Origin: Styela clava
Taxonomy: Eukaryota; Chordata; Ascidiacea; Stolidobranchia; Styelidae
Reading direction: 5' to 3'
NCBI RefSeq assembly: GCF_964204865.1
Contig: NC_135255.1
Span: forward strand, 14,785,135-14,849,134
Length of the DNA: 64,000 nucleotides
In this document: positions 22,491-34,952 of the stretch, piece by piece
How the letters are laid out: the number at the start of each line of letters is the position of its first letter
How positions within the stretch are numbered: position 1 is the first letter of the stretch
Made by a program: the position numbers and the translations under genes
The notes under the pieces: generated by a model
The model's database searches: none
What the model was told of the DNA's origin: nothing
What the model saw: the letters and a program-made list of their open reading frames with translations, nothing else

Positions 22491-23279
22491 CAGGTGTGTG
22501 CAACCTTTAATACAGGCGGGTCAGATACAAATAACTGGGTGAAACCGCGGGTTGCACATTTATCAAAACATATGTTTTCTAGTATGAAGAATACACAAAG
22601 ATTCGAGTTATTGTCTTATGACATGGGCTTTTCGCTTCGCACGAGCTAGCTGTTAGGACATTGTGGCGCCATAGGTATAGATAACAAGAGAGCTACGCAC
22701 AAATATATGGACACGTTAGACCAGAGCGAATCAGTCCTTACCGGTACCTTTGACGCTACCGGTACCCTCAAAAAAGTTCTGAATCTCCAGTAGCAAGAAT
22801 TTTGCAGAATCAAAACGTACAACCAGTCATGACACTGACTAAAATCCGTGTTCCCATGGATAAAAAATAATACAGCAAAATTTTAGACGAAATATCAATT
22901 TTCATAGAATTCACGCAAAATTTTGAAATAAATAAAAGTAATAGCCTTCTGGCGAAAAAATTAATCTTTAACCACTGAAAATTTCAAAGCAATTGGTCCA
23001 GTATTCGAAGAGAAAAGCGACTTTTTAAAAACGCGTCAGAGAACAAGAACAACAACAACAACAACATAATATTGAAACGATCGTTATGTCCACTACGTGT
23101 CCAATAATAAGTTGGACTAAGGTAGCGACGGGATTGGAATTACTCGCAAGTCGCAATGCAGATTTGGGAAAATTCGTTTCGTGGGCCTCACACCATTCCA
23201 GATTGGCACTTCTCAGTGGGCCGCACAAATTTCCTTTGCTGATCGCATTTGGCCCGCGTGCGCAGGTTGCACACCCCTG
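22491..23279. mobile_element. 789-bp hAT element with perfect 8-bp duplication
   Basis: The ends are CAGGTGTGTGCAACC and GGTTGCACACCCCTG, inverted repeats with two mismatches. The flanks are GTTTAGCG at 22483-22490 and 23280-23287, an exact 8-bp duplication. There is no transposase. An unrelated repeat (left arm of the inverted pair, about 22938-23111) occupies its middle. Confidence 0.85.
22938..23111 (-). repeat. Inverted repeat pair, left arm
   Basis: It contains ACCACTGAAAATTTCAAAGC, AATTGGTCCAGTATTCGAAG, AGAAAAGCGACTTTTTAAAA, an AAC-rich run and ACGATCGTTATGTCCACTAC. The reverse complement recurs at 23655-23845 with few differences. A diverged third copy lies near 32205-32400. Confidence 0.85.
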
Positions 23280-23654
23280 GTTTAGCGGATAGCAGCATCG
23301 TGCAAATTCCTGCTTAAACGGTTCAATCTTGAACTCCATGAGAAATGATTACGTGCGAGAGAATTTTCGGACTCCTAGGAAGTCCATTTATGCCCTCCCC
23401 GACGTCCCCGTACCTATTTCCGTACTCATAAATTCAATCCATTCAAAGATTTGTCGTACTATTTTTGTCGACACCTATACAATTTTTTTCATATCATATA
23501 TGCAGAAAAAATCTCATATTATATATTCTACTTCCCCGGGCATATGCATATTGCCCATAATCCATAAAATACAATTGAATAATCATTTTACCCATCCGAT
23601 ATATGTAACTGTTTGATATCTTATCCAACAGACTATGGCATTTACGACATTTCT

Positions 23655-23845
23655 TATTGGACACGTAGTGGACATAACGATCGTTTCAATATTATGTTGT
23701 TGTTGTTCTTGTTATCCTTGTTGTTGTTCTTGTTCTTTGACACGTTTTTAAAAAGTCGCTTTTCTCTTCGAATACTGGACCAATTGCTTTGAAATTTTCA
23801 GTGGTTGAAGATAAAATTTTTCTCCAGAAGGCTATTACTTTTTTT
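23655..23845 (+). repeat. Inverted repeat pair, right arm
   Basis: Reverse-complement match to 22938-23111, slightly longer because the GTT-rich run is expanded. Farther out, CAAATATATGGACACGT-type sequence near 22705 pairs with ACGTGTCCATATATTTGAG near 23889. Confidence 0.85.
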
Positions 23846-24184
23846 TTTCGCTACGACGTCATCAAAATTATTGCCATTGGGTGGCGCTACGTGTCCATAT
23901 ATTTGAGCATAGCTCTCTTGTTGAGTATAATGGATACATATCTCTCGAAAGCACAAGATCTATGCCGAAAAAAGGGAAAGCCGAGAACATCAAGGGTAAA
24001 TCTTGTTGGTCGTTACAGATACCTCCCTCGAATGGTGGAAGAAGCGTTAGCCAATTATCGTTTGCGCAAATCCTCTTGCAGGCAGTAAACGCAGGTGAAT
24101 GACAGATTTTTCTAAACCTTCAGAAGTTAAATCATAGGTTGGAAAGTTTAGAAACAAAATTATTTTATCGCAGTAACTGAAGCC

Positions 24185-24245
24185 AGTAACTAGGGCACGC
24201 CTTATCAGCTGTACCGGGATAAATATGTAAATCATATCCAATCCT
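24185..24245 (+). repeat. 3' tail fragment of the SINE family
   Basis: CTTATCAGCTGTACCGGGAT followed by AAATATGTAAATCATATCC resembles the tail of the SINE at 21771-22106. Confidence 0.5.
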
Positions 24246-24249
24246 ATAC

Positions 24250-27200
24250 GGTGCTGACGTCATACCTAGGTAACGCATATAGTTTTGTTCTCCACGTTTA
24301 TTCCATTTGCTGCAGTGGGACACGATACTAAGTCACGTTATCGCTGTAATTGTTTTTGTTATTATATGATATTTTAAAGCAAATGCACAATATTGAGCAT
24401 TCTATGTTTAAAGAAATTTTCCAATAAACATTCAACACAGTCCTGCCTTGTCAATAGATGAAAGTATATCTTATGCTTTGATTTCGAATGAATTGTTTTC
24501 AATTCACTACTTTTATTAATTGAGTATTACAATATTGTAACTAATATATTTGAGAATTTACTTATGCAACTTACAAAAAAATTGAAAGGTTTTGCAGGAA
24601 GCTATTCACTGAAAGAGACAGTAAAGAAAATAAAGTGAATATTGTTAACGCTAATTTGGGGGTAAGAGGTTATATTCTAGTAAATGAGAAATTATGAAGC
24701 AGGGTGACATGTTTGAGTTATCGTGCATGGATGAATTGAAATATAACTATCTGAATTAGAACGATATCGTTTTGTGATTTTTACCTAATTATTATTATCC
24801 TCAGGGGATTGCATACCGCAGCTAATGGCCTTTTCATGCAGAAATACCGTATATAGTATATTTCATGACGGTAGTTCATTTACAATTTTATTTAAAGAAG
24901 GTTTTCCTCATTAAATTATTGACATATAATAATTTGCTTATATTTTTGATCTTATGAAATGTTCTGAAAATTAGGTGAAAGGTTATTAATATGAAGAATA
25001 TTATATTACAATTATAAACAGTGCACAAATATGTACGGAATATTTCAGTTTATCGTTTTGCCATTGTAATCTAGAATGAACGAATTCGTCACCATAATAT
25101 TCTCATTAAATGACATTGGCTGTGTAACATTTTAAGTTAAATTTGAATTAAAAAAGTTTTATAGCATTCAAGCTATGGCAACCATATACTATGAACAACA
25201 TTTACTGCTCGATAATCTGAAACTTCTTCAATAAGTTAAGATTCTAACTTTGTAATTAGCTTGATTGCATAATTAAAGATCAGTATTCAATAACAAAGTC
25301 ATTAATCGCACCGATTTTCGATTGATCATCTATTTTGGAAGTTCTTGTTTGTTAAATTATATAAGATATTATTTTCGATCAACAGTTAATAGTCATTTAA
25401 TGTCACGCATGTATCATCTATATACAATGAATAACACGGTATGAAATGTCAATGCAAAGTTTTAAACTATTTTTAAATTTAAAAAACATTTGATCATGAT
25501 AAGATGTGCTGATAGAATGTATTGAATTGTGGATGTGAAGACGTAAACACCAACAAGTATTTTGTCTGGCCAAGTTTAAGTTTTGTTACCTACTAATCAA
25601 AATAAATTTTCTATAAGGTTATATTAGCATTTGATTCGTGAAGTCGTCGATATTACTGAAATGCGACTGTCAGTGGTATTGCAAGTGACAGTAGCAACCC
25701 TTTGTTTACATATAAACTTATCACAAAGTGGGTAACAAACCGACATTCAATATAAAGTACCGAATTTAATTTACAAACGACCCCATACGTCTGTGAATAT
25801 CCAGGAATGGAAACAAATCAGTTAAACTAATGAAGTTTTCCTTTTACAGATGTAGATCAGTTCATCCGCTGTCGGTAGGTTTTTTTTTTTTATCAATTTT
25901 CATGTTTTAAAACAAGGGCTTGTTTTAAATCAAATTTTTCCTGTATTTTTTGTATTTTTTATTGAAATAGCCCTTGTATCGCCGCGGAACTATGCCAAAA
26001 CGTTGCATTCTGGCAGCTGCACACGCAGCCGAAATTATAATTTCAAAAATGTAAGTAAATATTCTTATTTTGATTTTGACTTCTATTGCGTACTGTTATC
26101 GCCACGTTTGTATCTCCACCAAAGTCATAAGATTTTAACCGAAATGTTTATCCGAGATATCAGAGAGACGTTTTGAGTAAGATAAATCATGAAACTCAGC
26201 TCACGAGCCTACTACAAATACAAAATCAGGGGCAGCCTGCGGCAAAACGAGTGGTTTTCGATAATGAAGAATATGCTTAATTCGGCGGCAGTCTACTGAT
26301 ATAAATGATTAGACACTCTAGCCTAGCCTATGCTAATTGTAGATGCAAAGACGCCACAACTAATCTGTTATGACGCATAGTATGGATTTCGAGTTCATGT
26401 ATTGGCATTTTTCTCATAAAATGAAGGCATTGTTACGGTTAATACTGTTCGGTTAATTTATGCTTAGCATACTTTGTTTTTAAGGTTAAAGCGATAGAGT
26501 TTTTCAAGGTTATACAAACTCATTTATTCGATCGCATTTTAATTTTCGCAAAGTGGTTTCGTCGTAGCGGGGTCTTAAACGTAATGGCTTATCGGTTGCG
26601 TCTTAACTGCGCAAACCACTGAACTACAGCTTGAGGAGGTGTGTGTGAGCCTCTATCGATATTTATGGCATTTTGAAAGATTTATTGCAAATGAGAAGCG
26701 CTTGGCATGTTTTTACATTCATTTTTCTTCAACCTATTTTATACAAAAAAATCAAATAGTACAGCCATTCTGAACAAAACAGGCAAAAAAAACTTGATTT
26801 AAAACAATTGTTTTAAAACGATTCTTTTTGAACAAATCCCTAGCTGTCGGTGCAGTAAACACGCTATAAATTGGAATAATTTTGAATCCAACTATTCGTA
26901 TCCAGGTTTGGTGTAAGTTAAACAGATTAATAGTCAGTTCGACTTGATGATGGTGGCATCAAATATTCACACAAGTCGTGATTATGGCAAATACACATTG
27001 TTATCTTTCACGCGGACGATTCTCATTTGCCATGCGAAACGTGTTTTTTGTTGTTTAGTTCCATACTTGGATGGACGATAAATGTTATTTTAAATTTCAA
27101 TTATTTTACCAACGAATTTTTCGTGTTCTTGCTGATGTCCAATTAAAATGTTTTTTTTTTTTCATTTACCCGTTTATTCCTAATAGTTCTCTCACTAACA

Positions 27201-27809
27201 TTTGTACCCTTGACATTGGCTTCATATATTATTTCCAACTTTTTACTCGTTTTCTTTTATTTCAACCACATCGTTCAACTTGGCAGACTGCTAACTTATA
27301 CTAAACAAAAATTCATGAATTCAGTAATGGGATGTGAGTTGTGAATAAGTTCATATACGGATATTGCCATTAAAACTTTCATACTGAGTCATGCCATTTA
27401 CAAGAGCCCTTGGTACTATCCCACTTTCTCCAGCGGGTTTCGGTTTCTCTTTGAACAACGCGACTCGTTTTCATCTACCAAGGACTTGCTCCTTATTCGG
27501 CACCCTGTGATAACATGATCTTTCGTTCTCACGTGTTCCTATATTGTACCAGGGTTTCGTTGTTTGCAAATACGTTTTTTTTATTTTCGCAGACTACAAT
27601 ATGGGAATATTAATATCTTCATTTATATATGCATTTTACTGTATTGTACACTCCACACCAGTGTTTCTCTCATTATTTAATGTATGTAGAAAACATAAGT
27701 TGTAGCATAACGTAGATGCTAGAGCAATGGGTCAAATCACGGGGTGGCGATGGGAAAATATAGTAGGCATCCAATTGAAATCAACATGGTTAGAAAATTC
27801 ACAATTTTT
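24250..27809. other. Intergenic, no gene seen
   Basis: Long AT-rich tract with no supportable exon. A degenerate tRNA-like stretch on the minus strand near 26565-26630 (TAGTTCAGTGG box A-like) may be a SINE relic but has no proper box B. Confidence 0.5.
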
Positions 27810-28024
27810 GGTACTCCCATAGTATGTGAAACAAGATGGCGGACACCGGAACGTAGTATGTGTATCAAGTTAAGTTTAGGCCATAATTTTATTTCAATTT
27901 TCCCTATTTTAGTACTATTAGGAGTTCGGGGACTAGCCAAGTGACTTCCGTAGTATTTGTACCTGAAATTATGGCCTAACCCTAACCTGGCCCGCCATCT
28001 TGGTTCACATGCTACGGGAGTAGC
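27810..28024. mobile_element. Foldback MITE, ~215 bp
   Basis: The left arm starts GGTACTCCCATAGTATGTGA and includes AAGATGGCGGACACCGGAAC. The right arm ends in CGCCATCTTGGTTCACATGC then TACGGGAGTAGCC, the inverted complement. A central unpaired segment carries GAGTTCGGGGACTAGC. It is the same family as 40577-40749 and the fragment at 2208-2310. Confidence 0.85.
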
Positions 28025-31000
28025 CAATTTCTACCTACATGAAACTAACATTTTCATTTTTGTTTTTACAAAGCTGATAACTTATTATTGGATGAGTCAC
28101 CGATCAGGAAAATTATGGGTGGACTCGGTAGCTTCATAGATTAACTTTATACATTGCTGGTCATGTTAAAAACTTTGAAAATGCTTAATGATAATATCTA
28201 ATTTATAGTTTTGAGTTTATTGTTTATTAAAACCGTATACAGATTAAAAAACAAACCGTCATGAAAATATTAAAATCCTCAACACATTTCCTGTTTAGTC
28301 GGGTATTTGGGATATGCCGACGTGATCATAACCAATTTACATAACCACTGTTATAGAGAAATAACGTCATAATGCAAAGTAAGGATCAATCGTGATATAT
28401 ATCAACAATACAAGTATAACCAAGAAAGAAATGAAAACATTATAAAAACAAAACCGTTCACTTTTAATTTCATTTATAAATTGGCATACACCACATAGCG
28501 TAAACTTTTAAATGGAATTTTATTTTTAAATTCTCATACATATATAGCGCGAAGGTTTTTGAAATGCAATTTTGGGTTTTATAGTGATATTAATCTATTA
28601 CTGACACGGTAAAAGGCGTCGATTGAAAGTAAGTGTTTTTTCAAAATGCGTTATCGTCATTTATTTATTTATTTATAGTTTATAGACATCCTATATACAC
28701 CAAAATAAACTACTAAAATGTTATAGTTCAGCCCGTATCACGAAACAGAACAGATAGTTAGAGGATAAGGTGGTCAGATTTCATTTCATTATTTACTGCA
28801 ATTTTGTATGTATATAAGTGTAAATACATGTCGCCTTTTGACAATTTTATCATGAACATCGACATTTTTTATGTTTTGAAAAACGATAATTATTGTTTTT
28901 GTAGAGTACATTCTTTTGAGCAAAACTATGCATATGACTATATATAAGTATTTCAGGTTTTTGAAGGTAAAATGGGGTTGGCAGACTATCGCGCGGCTCG
29001 CTTCCTCAGTTGCAACGCTGAGGAATTTGGCACGTACTGGAGTGCTGTGAAAGTTGGATGGGGTGTTAAAATAAAAAATTCATGACTTCTCACTCATATT
29101 ATTGTGGGAAACCTCGTTATAATGAAGTAATTGAAAAGATACTCATTTGTAAATTAGTCATTATTAGATAATTGAGCTTGTGAAATATAATTATGAGCTC
29201 ACAATTACTTATGCATTAATCAATTATTAAGAACCTATGCATAAGCAGATTGTGCGAGAACATTATCTCTTAACAATAGTTTACGGTGGATCGATGCTAA
29301 AAACATAAGCCTTGTTGTTAGATTTTGATTATGAAAACCATAAGGAGATGCGTATCAGATAGGAGTATCTTGTCGAATATCGCTGAATCAGGCTTTTCAA
29401 CGATTTCTAGTTTGTAGTACATTGGCATTGTCATTCGTGTCACTCGCGATCAGCATCCCACGCAGTTTTTGATACCTGATAAATTATGCTACCACGGAAA
29501 GGTTTGAGTTCATAAATAACATTAGCACACTCAAGTTCACATTTTTCTTTTGTTTGTTTTGTTCAGTTGTGAAAGGGAGAAAAGCATATTCCTAAATGTT
29601 GAGATCAATAGAAAATTTTGTAGCATAACAAAAATATTTTCTTTCTTATTAACATTTCTATAGTCATAGCCTGTAAATGAACCTAAGAAAAAGTTCATGT
29701 GCAGCTTTGTATTCAAATTTTGATTTTGATTATTTCCTCATCAGTAGTAAAAACGTTATAATCGATCGAATACTCACTGTATTTGACTATACCAATTGTG
29801 TCGAACACAAGATAGATTACAAAATGAGTCTTGCATTGCAGGTTTATTTTTTACATGTACTTAAAGCAATACTAGTGTGTGCGATGGCCCAATAGTTAAA
29901 GTTTTGAATTAGTCAAAAATTTTCGGTTGAAATCTTATAACCCTCACCTCACTCCAAGTTTATTAAATTGAGGAGACAATTTCCATCTTTCAAAATTCTA
30001 TAAAGCCTTTACCTATAATTAACTGCTTGCGCACAGCTCTGTTGGGTTTGACTGAACAATCACCGTTAGATATATAGAAATAAATAAATACTACGTTACT
30101 AACACAAAAAAAAAATTGAAATGATATTTGTAACAAACAGTTATTTTCAAAAAACTATTGTAATAAAATAAACATTGTTTTGGGTGAAATTTAAATCTAT
30201 AACCAAGAAATGCTGATATTTCTCCTTGATTGTTTGACGCTAGCAATGTTTTTGAGTTTTTAAGCCGAACTTCATGATTTATGAAACGTGATTTCTATAT
30301 TGATATGATCGTCATCATTGAGAATTACGACAGGAAATTTGAAACGGTAGAAAAACATTTAATAATGATATTGAAACTGCGAATTGATTTTATCAAAATA
30401 ATTTGTTATGAAAGTCAAAGATCATGTATAAGTATCGGAAGTTGTAGTGAGTTTACTATGAAACGATTTCGAAGAAACATTTTGATTGTTATGTTTAATC
30501 TGATTGTTTGTAACTGTTTGAATGACTCATTGGAGAAAATAATCGTCATTTTACGTCAGTTTACGAAGAAATTTTGTAAGCAAATTGGTTATATTTTGAC
30601 AGCACTAGCAAAAAGGGTTATAGTTATATATAACAAGCATATGTGGCACCATGTCCATTTGTGTCCAAGAGAGAAACAGACAGAGACGAAACTAGGAAGG
30701 AAGCTTATCAGTGGTATTAGAAAGTATCTCCTTAATTGTCCAGTACGAGTTCTCAATTTATCTATGACTTATTTCGGCTAAAACGGTTTCTGACTCAAGC
30801 AGAATCAAGCGGTCAAAATTTGCATTGTCGGATGGATTATTTGTACTAACTACTGCACCCTATGTCGATTTTCTGTTTTTAATTAGTTCATGCTCTGTTT
30901 TTGTTAACGGGAAGAAAAACGCTTTTTGTGCCACCATATCGATTGAGTGCATTACTATGATCAAAATACACATGTAAATTTGTTTTTTTATAATTTTTTA

Positions 31001-32204
31001 GTAGATATCATTAAACAATATTTATTTTGACTGTAACAAAATATTTTGCAATATTTAAAGAAATTTCAACGTGCGTTTAAAGACGTAAATTTTTTTCTAT
31101 TTTTTATCTGAAGTTCTATTTTCATGAGATATCCGCATTTAAGTTACACGGTCATCAATATTTGACCAATTTGACGTAATTTCATTCATGATTGAGGTCA
31201 GGTTGGGTCACTCAAAATCAATGACAATTTCTAAAAATAATATGAAAATGCAATTTAGGAGAAAAAATACTTAAAATGGCATGATTGTACCATGATTGTA
31301 GGAAATTGAAGTAAAATTAACTTGAAACTAGGTGAACAGGAAAGGAAAAATCAAAAATAACCCTGAAAAATCGGATTGAAAAACTTCGAAATATTCTTAC
31401 TTTTGGTACTTTTTATTGATGTGTATACGTATAAATAAATAATTTTCACACATTGTTAATATTTGAATACTCGATGCCGAGTGTTGCGGTCATGTGACAT
31501 CATTCGTGTGTTTCGTTAATGTAAGAATATGGTTATCTTGACGAAATAGAAGAAATGTTGAAATAATACAATTATTTTTTAATATCAGAATCAATACTTT
31601 AGAATTTACTTTTGAATTTTTCACTGAAATATTTATGCCGATTAATCCATCTATTGTGGTTTGTATCTACGTCATCATCTTGATATTCGCGTGTGTACCT
31701 ATGACCTATAACGTTGATCAATGCTTGATCGAAAAACCAATTTATCTATATTATGGTCTGAGTTGTGTTGTAATATTGAATCGTGAATGCTAAGTTTCCT
31801 GTGTTTGGGTAAGTACCTTCAAATAGGAAAAATCATACCAAGATAGAGCATTTTTCAGAGACTGATTTGACTGATTGCAAATTAATCCCATTCTATCGAT
31901 TGAACTAGAAGAGTCTTAGGCTTGTTAAAGAAATATTTAAGCCTTCAAAATGCGACAGAATAAAGATGATTGTTTTAATATTTAAATCTATGGACAAAAA
32001 TAAAGTTTATTTTGGCTCTAGATTTGTATCTAGAAATGTATATCAAGAGACACTTTTACACTTTTAGGAAAGGTATTTACCTCGGCCTCTACTCCGTAGA
32101 AATATGATGTCATTTTTCTTTGTTTCATATTTGGACGTTGCGTTCCTGTATATTATCATAAATTTATTATTCACGTCATTGCGTTCCGAACTGTCCCGAG
32201 TGCA
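28025..32204. other. Intergenic, one unexplained long open frame
   Basis: AT-rich DNA without recognisable exons apart from the 166-codon frame at 30281-30781, listed separately. Confidence 0.45.
30281..30781 (+). CDS. Unassigned 166-codon open frame
   Basis: An ATG-initiated frame of 166 codons stands alone in AT-rich DNA where stops average about one per 14 codons. The product is basic and rich in Ile, Lys, Arg and Cys, with a hydrophobic stretch at about 67-77 (NILIVMFNLIVCN) and a Lys/Arg-rich C-terminal third. No family motif is recognised. It could be a single-exon gene, one exon of a longer gene, a decayed transposon frame or chance. Confidence 0.25.
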   Translation: MKRDFYIDMIVIIENYDRKFETVEKHLIMILKLRIDFIKIICYESQRSCISIGSCSEFTMKRFRRNILIVMFNLIVCNCLNDSLEKIIVILRQFTKKFCKQIGYILTALAKRVIVIYNKHMWHHVHLCPREKQTETKLGRKLISGIRKYLLNCPVRVLNLSMTYFG

Positions 32205-32400
32205 GACTTGTTGTTGTTAGTATACGTCTGCTCGGTATTCTTCTTTTTGTTCATGTGGGGAAACTGGACCGATTGCTTTGCAATTTTTAGTGGTTCAAGA
32301 TTGCTGCTGTTTTTCACCGTTAAGTTTTGTGTGATGACGTCTTTAAAGTTAAAAATTACACACCATGTGGCGTTCCGCGATCACAATATAACCATCTGGG
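32205..32400 (+). repeat. Diverged copy of the 23.7-kb repeat
   Basis: AACTGGACCGATTGCTTTGC, TTTTTAGTGGTTCAAG and CATGTGGCGTTCCGCG match in order the ACTGGACCAATTGCTTTGAA, TTTTCAGTGGTTGAAG and TGGGTGGCGCTACGTG segments of 23770-23895. Confidence 0.6.
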
Positions 32401-32439
32401 TATCAGCGAAATCGTGAGAGTTTGTTTCATAAGGTAGAG

Positions 32440-32751
32440 CAGAGCTACTCAACTGGCGGACCGCGGTCCGAATCCGGACCTTTCGAGTATTTGATTCGGA
32501 CCGCAACTAATTCTTTATTTCGAATCATTAGCCCCACTTTTGAAGTTTCCTTTTATAAATGACTTTTATTGTTTTGAATATATATGAAAAGAACTATAAC
32601 ACCATAATATACAATCTCGATTAGCTGATATAATCATTAGCCGGTTGAGGAAGTGCGCGTTTAAGGATGCCGAAATATAATTTCTGCAAACACCGGACCC
32701 AAATAATTGTGAAGTTTTGAATGCGGATCTTCGGTAAAAATAGTAGCCCTG
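32440..32751. mobile_element. 312-bp hAT MITE with perfect 8-bp duplication
   Basis: The left end is CAGAGCTACTCAACTGGCGG and the right end AAAAATAGTAGCCCTG. Subterminal GGACCGCGGTCCGAATCCGG pairs with CCGGACCCAAA and GCGGATC motifs near the other side. The flanks are AGGTAGAG at 32432-32439 and 32752-32759, exact. Confidence 0.85.
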
Positions 32752-32852
32752 AGGTAGAGTGTAGAACTGTAGACTGTCAAAGCTTTGATACTATTTGAGC
32801 TGCTCTCTTGTTTTTATGACAAAAATCTCACGTTACATTATTTTTCTAGACG

Positions 32853-34952
32853 ATGCATAGGTTGTTAGTACATGAACTGATCTTAATATGTATGGTTTTA
32901 TTGATGCGTACAAGCCTATCACGCGAGGAAAACGTGACATCTCCATACGATGAAGTTACAAGATTGAACCAATCAGCAGATGTCGCTCGTGTTTCAAAAT
33001 TTGTATCGTGTGAAGTTCTAAATCCATTAAAATTTAGAGAAAATATCTCCGTACAAAGCAAATGTTGCCGTTCTCTATATAAAACATTCCAAAAAAGATG
33101 GCGTAATATTGATAACAAACTTAGTGAATGGTTGAATTTGCTGAAATTATGGAAATGTCCACAATTTCGAAAGGAATGCGATTCGCCAACATTTCCTTTC
33201 AATGATTTCACGAAGACTTTATATAAACGATTCTGCAATCCTGAGAAATTTTATTCTGAATGCTCAAAAAAGTTATTTCCCAAAGAAATCGACACTTCGG
33301 GATCAGGATCAGGAATGCCGTTTGAAACAGACGAAAGTCCTGTTCATAACAAAACCGATTTTCAAATGCTTCCTGCAAAATCCACCGTCATAAAAAGTCT
33401 GAAATTCGAAGAACTTTTCGAACCTTGTGTACAAGCATCATTAGTTGAAATTGGAGGAATGCCCAAACAAGAAAATTTCTTCGAAATGAAAGTTGGAGAT
33501 CTTCCTTTCTGTGAAATTGTTTGGTGTGCACTTCCAGCTGAAGTGTTCCTGACTAAAAAAGTGTCGATTTCAATGTGTATGCCAATGCGGTAAGTATAGG
33601 TTACATGACATAATCAAATCTAGGGGCACAGTTCATTTCGAACATAGGCAACAATTATATTTTGTCTCATTGAACAGCCATTTCAATAGCATTTGTTTTG
33701 CAAAATAAAAGAATAAAATACTACGACAATGTTAATATATAAAACTGTCTCTATAAAACTTAGAAAAAACTAATTTTTCTAAATTTTTTTTCTGATTATA
33801 TCCAGTTTAATTTTTTTTTATTTTCTATACAGATGCAAAGTAAACATGTACGTGTTTATGTCGTTTGCGGGACTTTTAGGGTTAGCAATCATTTGTACCA
33901 ATATCACTGTACTCGTCGTCTTTTCTGTGAAGAAGCATTCAATGAATAGCCAGCGATTATACAAAATATCATTAGCAGTCGCTGATTTACTGGTTGGTCT
34001 AGTCGTGCTTCCAACAATGATCACCACGATACACGAAAGCTTCAATTTTCACCATGAGGTGATTGATACTGTTGATAAATACGGAAGGAATATCACAACA
34101 ATAACAGATGTGTTATCATCATATGAGTTTCTAGGAATCTCAGGATTCTTCACAACGCTTTCCTTGTCTGTCTCGATTTACACACTCATGGTTGCCAGTT
34201 TTGATCGACTTATGGTTGTATATAAACCTCTTGAATACAACAAGTTTCGTGCCATATCAATTGCAAAGATTCTTATAGCTATTGTCTGGATATTGTGTTT
34301 GATTTTTTCTCTCCTACCGTTTGCTGTTGATGGCCTGTTCTATGCATTCGTTGCATCTGTTGTTGTATCACTAGGTGGGGGATCAGCTTTAATTTTATAT
34401 TCCGTAGTCATGGTGATTCCCCTGTTAATAGTATGGGGAACGAACATCGCGACCTTGTCATTATTCAAACGAAACGCCGGGAATGCTCGGATGCCAGCAT
34501 CTAACGCCCAAACAAACCAAAATAAAACTGAGAACCAGCTTGTGAAAACTTTATCTGTTATGGTCGGTGTTTTTACTTTTTGTCTCATACCATTGGTGCT
34601 TCTTACAATCTCGCAGTTCTTCGTAAGCGGGATTTATCTGAATGATCCGAAAAACTTCAACCAAAGTTCGTCGTCAATTATGATGTCATTCGAAGCTGTC
34701 ACTGTACTTATACTAATGTCAAATAGTTTATGGAATATTTTCATTTACAATGGAAGAAGCCCCGAATTCAGATCGATGAGTAGAGAACTCTTCAGAAGTA
34801 TTACCGGTAAAATTCAGCAACAATTTTCTTGCAACAAGTTACATCGTCATCAAGAAAAAGGTGGAATGAAACTTACAGACTCGACCTCTAATGTCAAAAC
34901 AACATCTTCAGGTGTTTCAAGTTCAATAAATTCAATTACTACTGCAGCCTAA
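32853..34952 (+). CDS. Cys-rich-ectodomain rhodopsin-like GPCR, paralogue A (two exons)
   Basis: Exons 32853-33589 and 33833-34952 join in phase 2 (CG|GTAAGT, CTATACAG|A) to give 618 residues. Residues 1-23 form a signal peptide. The ectodomain has cysteines at 53, 71, 72, 102, 109, 128, 137, 192, 220, 225, 242 and 247. The second exon encodes seven hydrophobic helices of class A type: TNITVLVVF in TM1, SLAVADLLVG in TM2 with the conserved Asp, DRL in place of DRY at 370-372, FCLIP in TM6 without the usual Trp, and NSLWNIFIYN in TM7. The tail is Ser/Thr-rich. The usual TM3/extracellular-loop-2 cysteines are absent. A possible acceptor (TTTTTCTAG) ends 3 bp before the ATG, so an upstream untranslated exon may exist. 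Ligand and family are unknown; the cysteine block is only loosely Frizzled-like. Confidence 0.88.

Noticed and set aside
26565-26630. tRNA-like stretch on the minus strand
   Set aside because: Box A-like sequence is present but box B is degenerate and the cloverleaf cannot be drawn; at best a SINE relic.
32846-33238. 130-codon minus-strand frame antisense to receptor A exon 1
   Set aside because: It is the shadow of a conserved Cys-rich exon; no independent motif.
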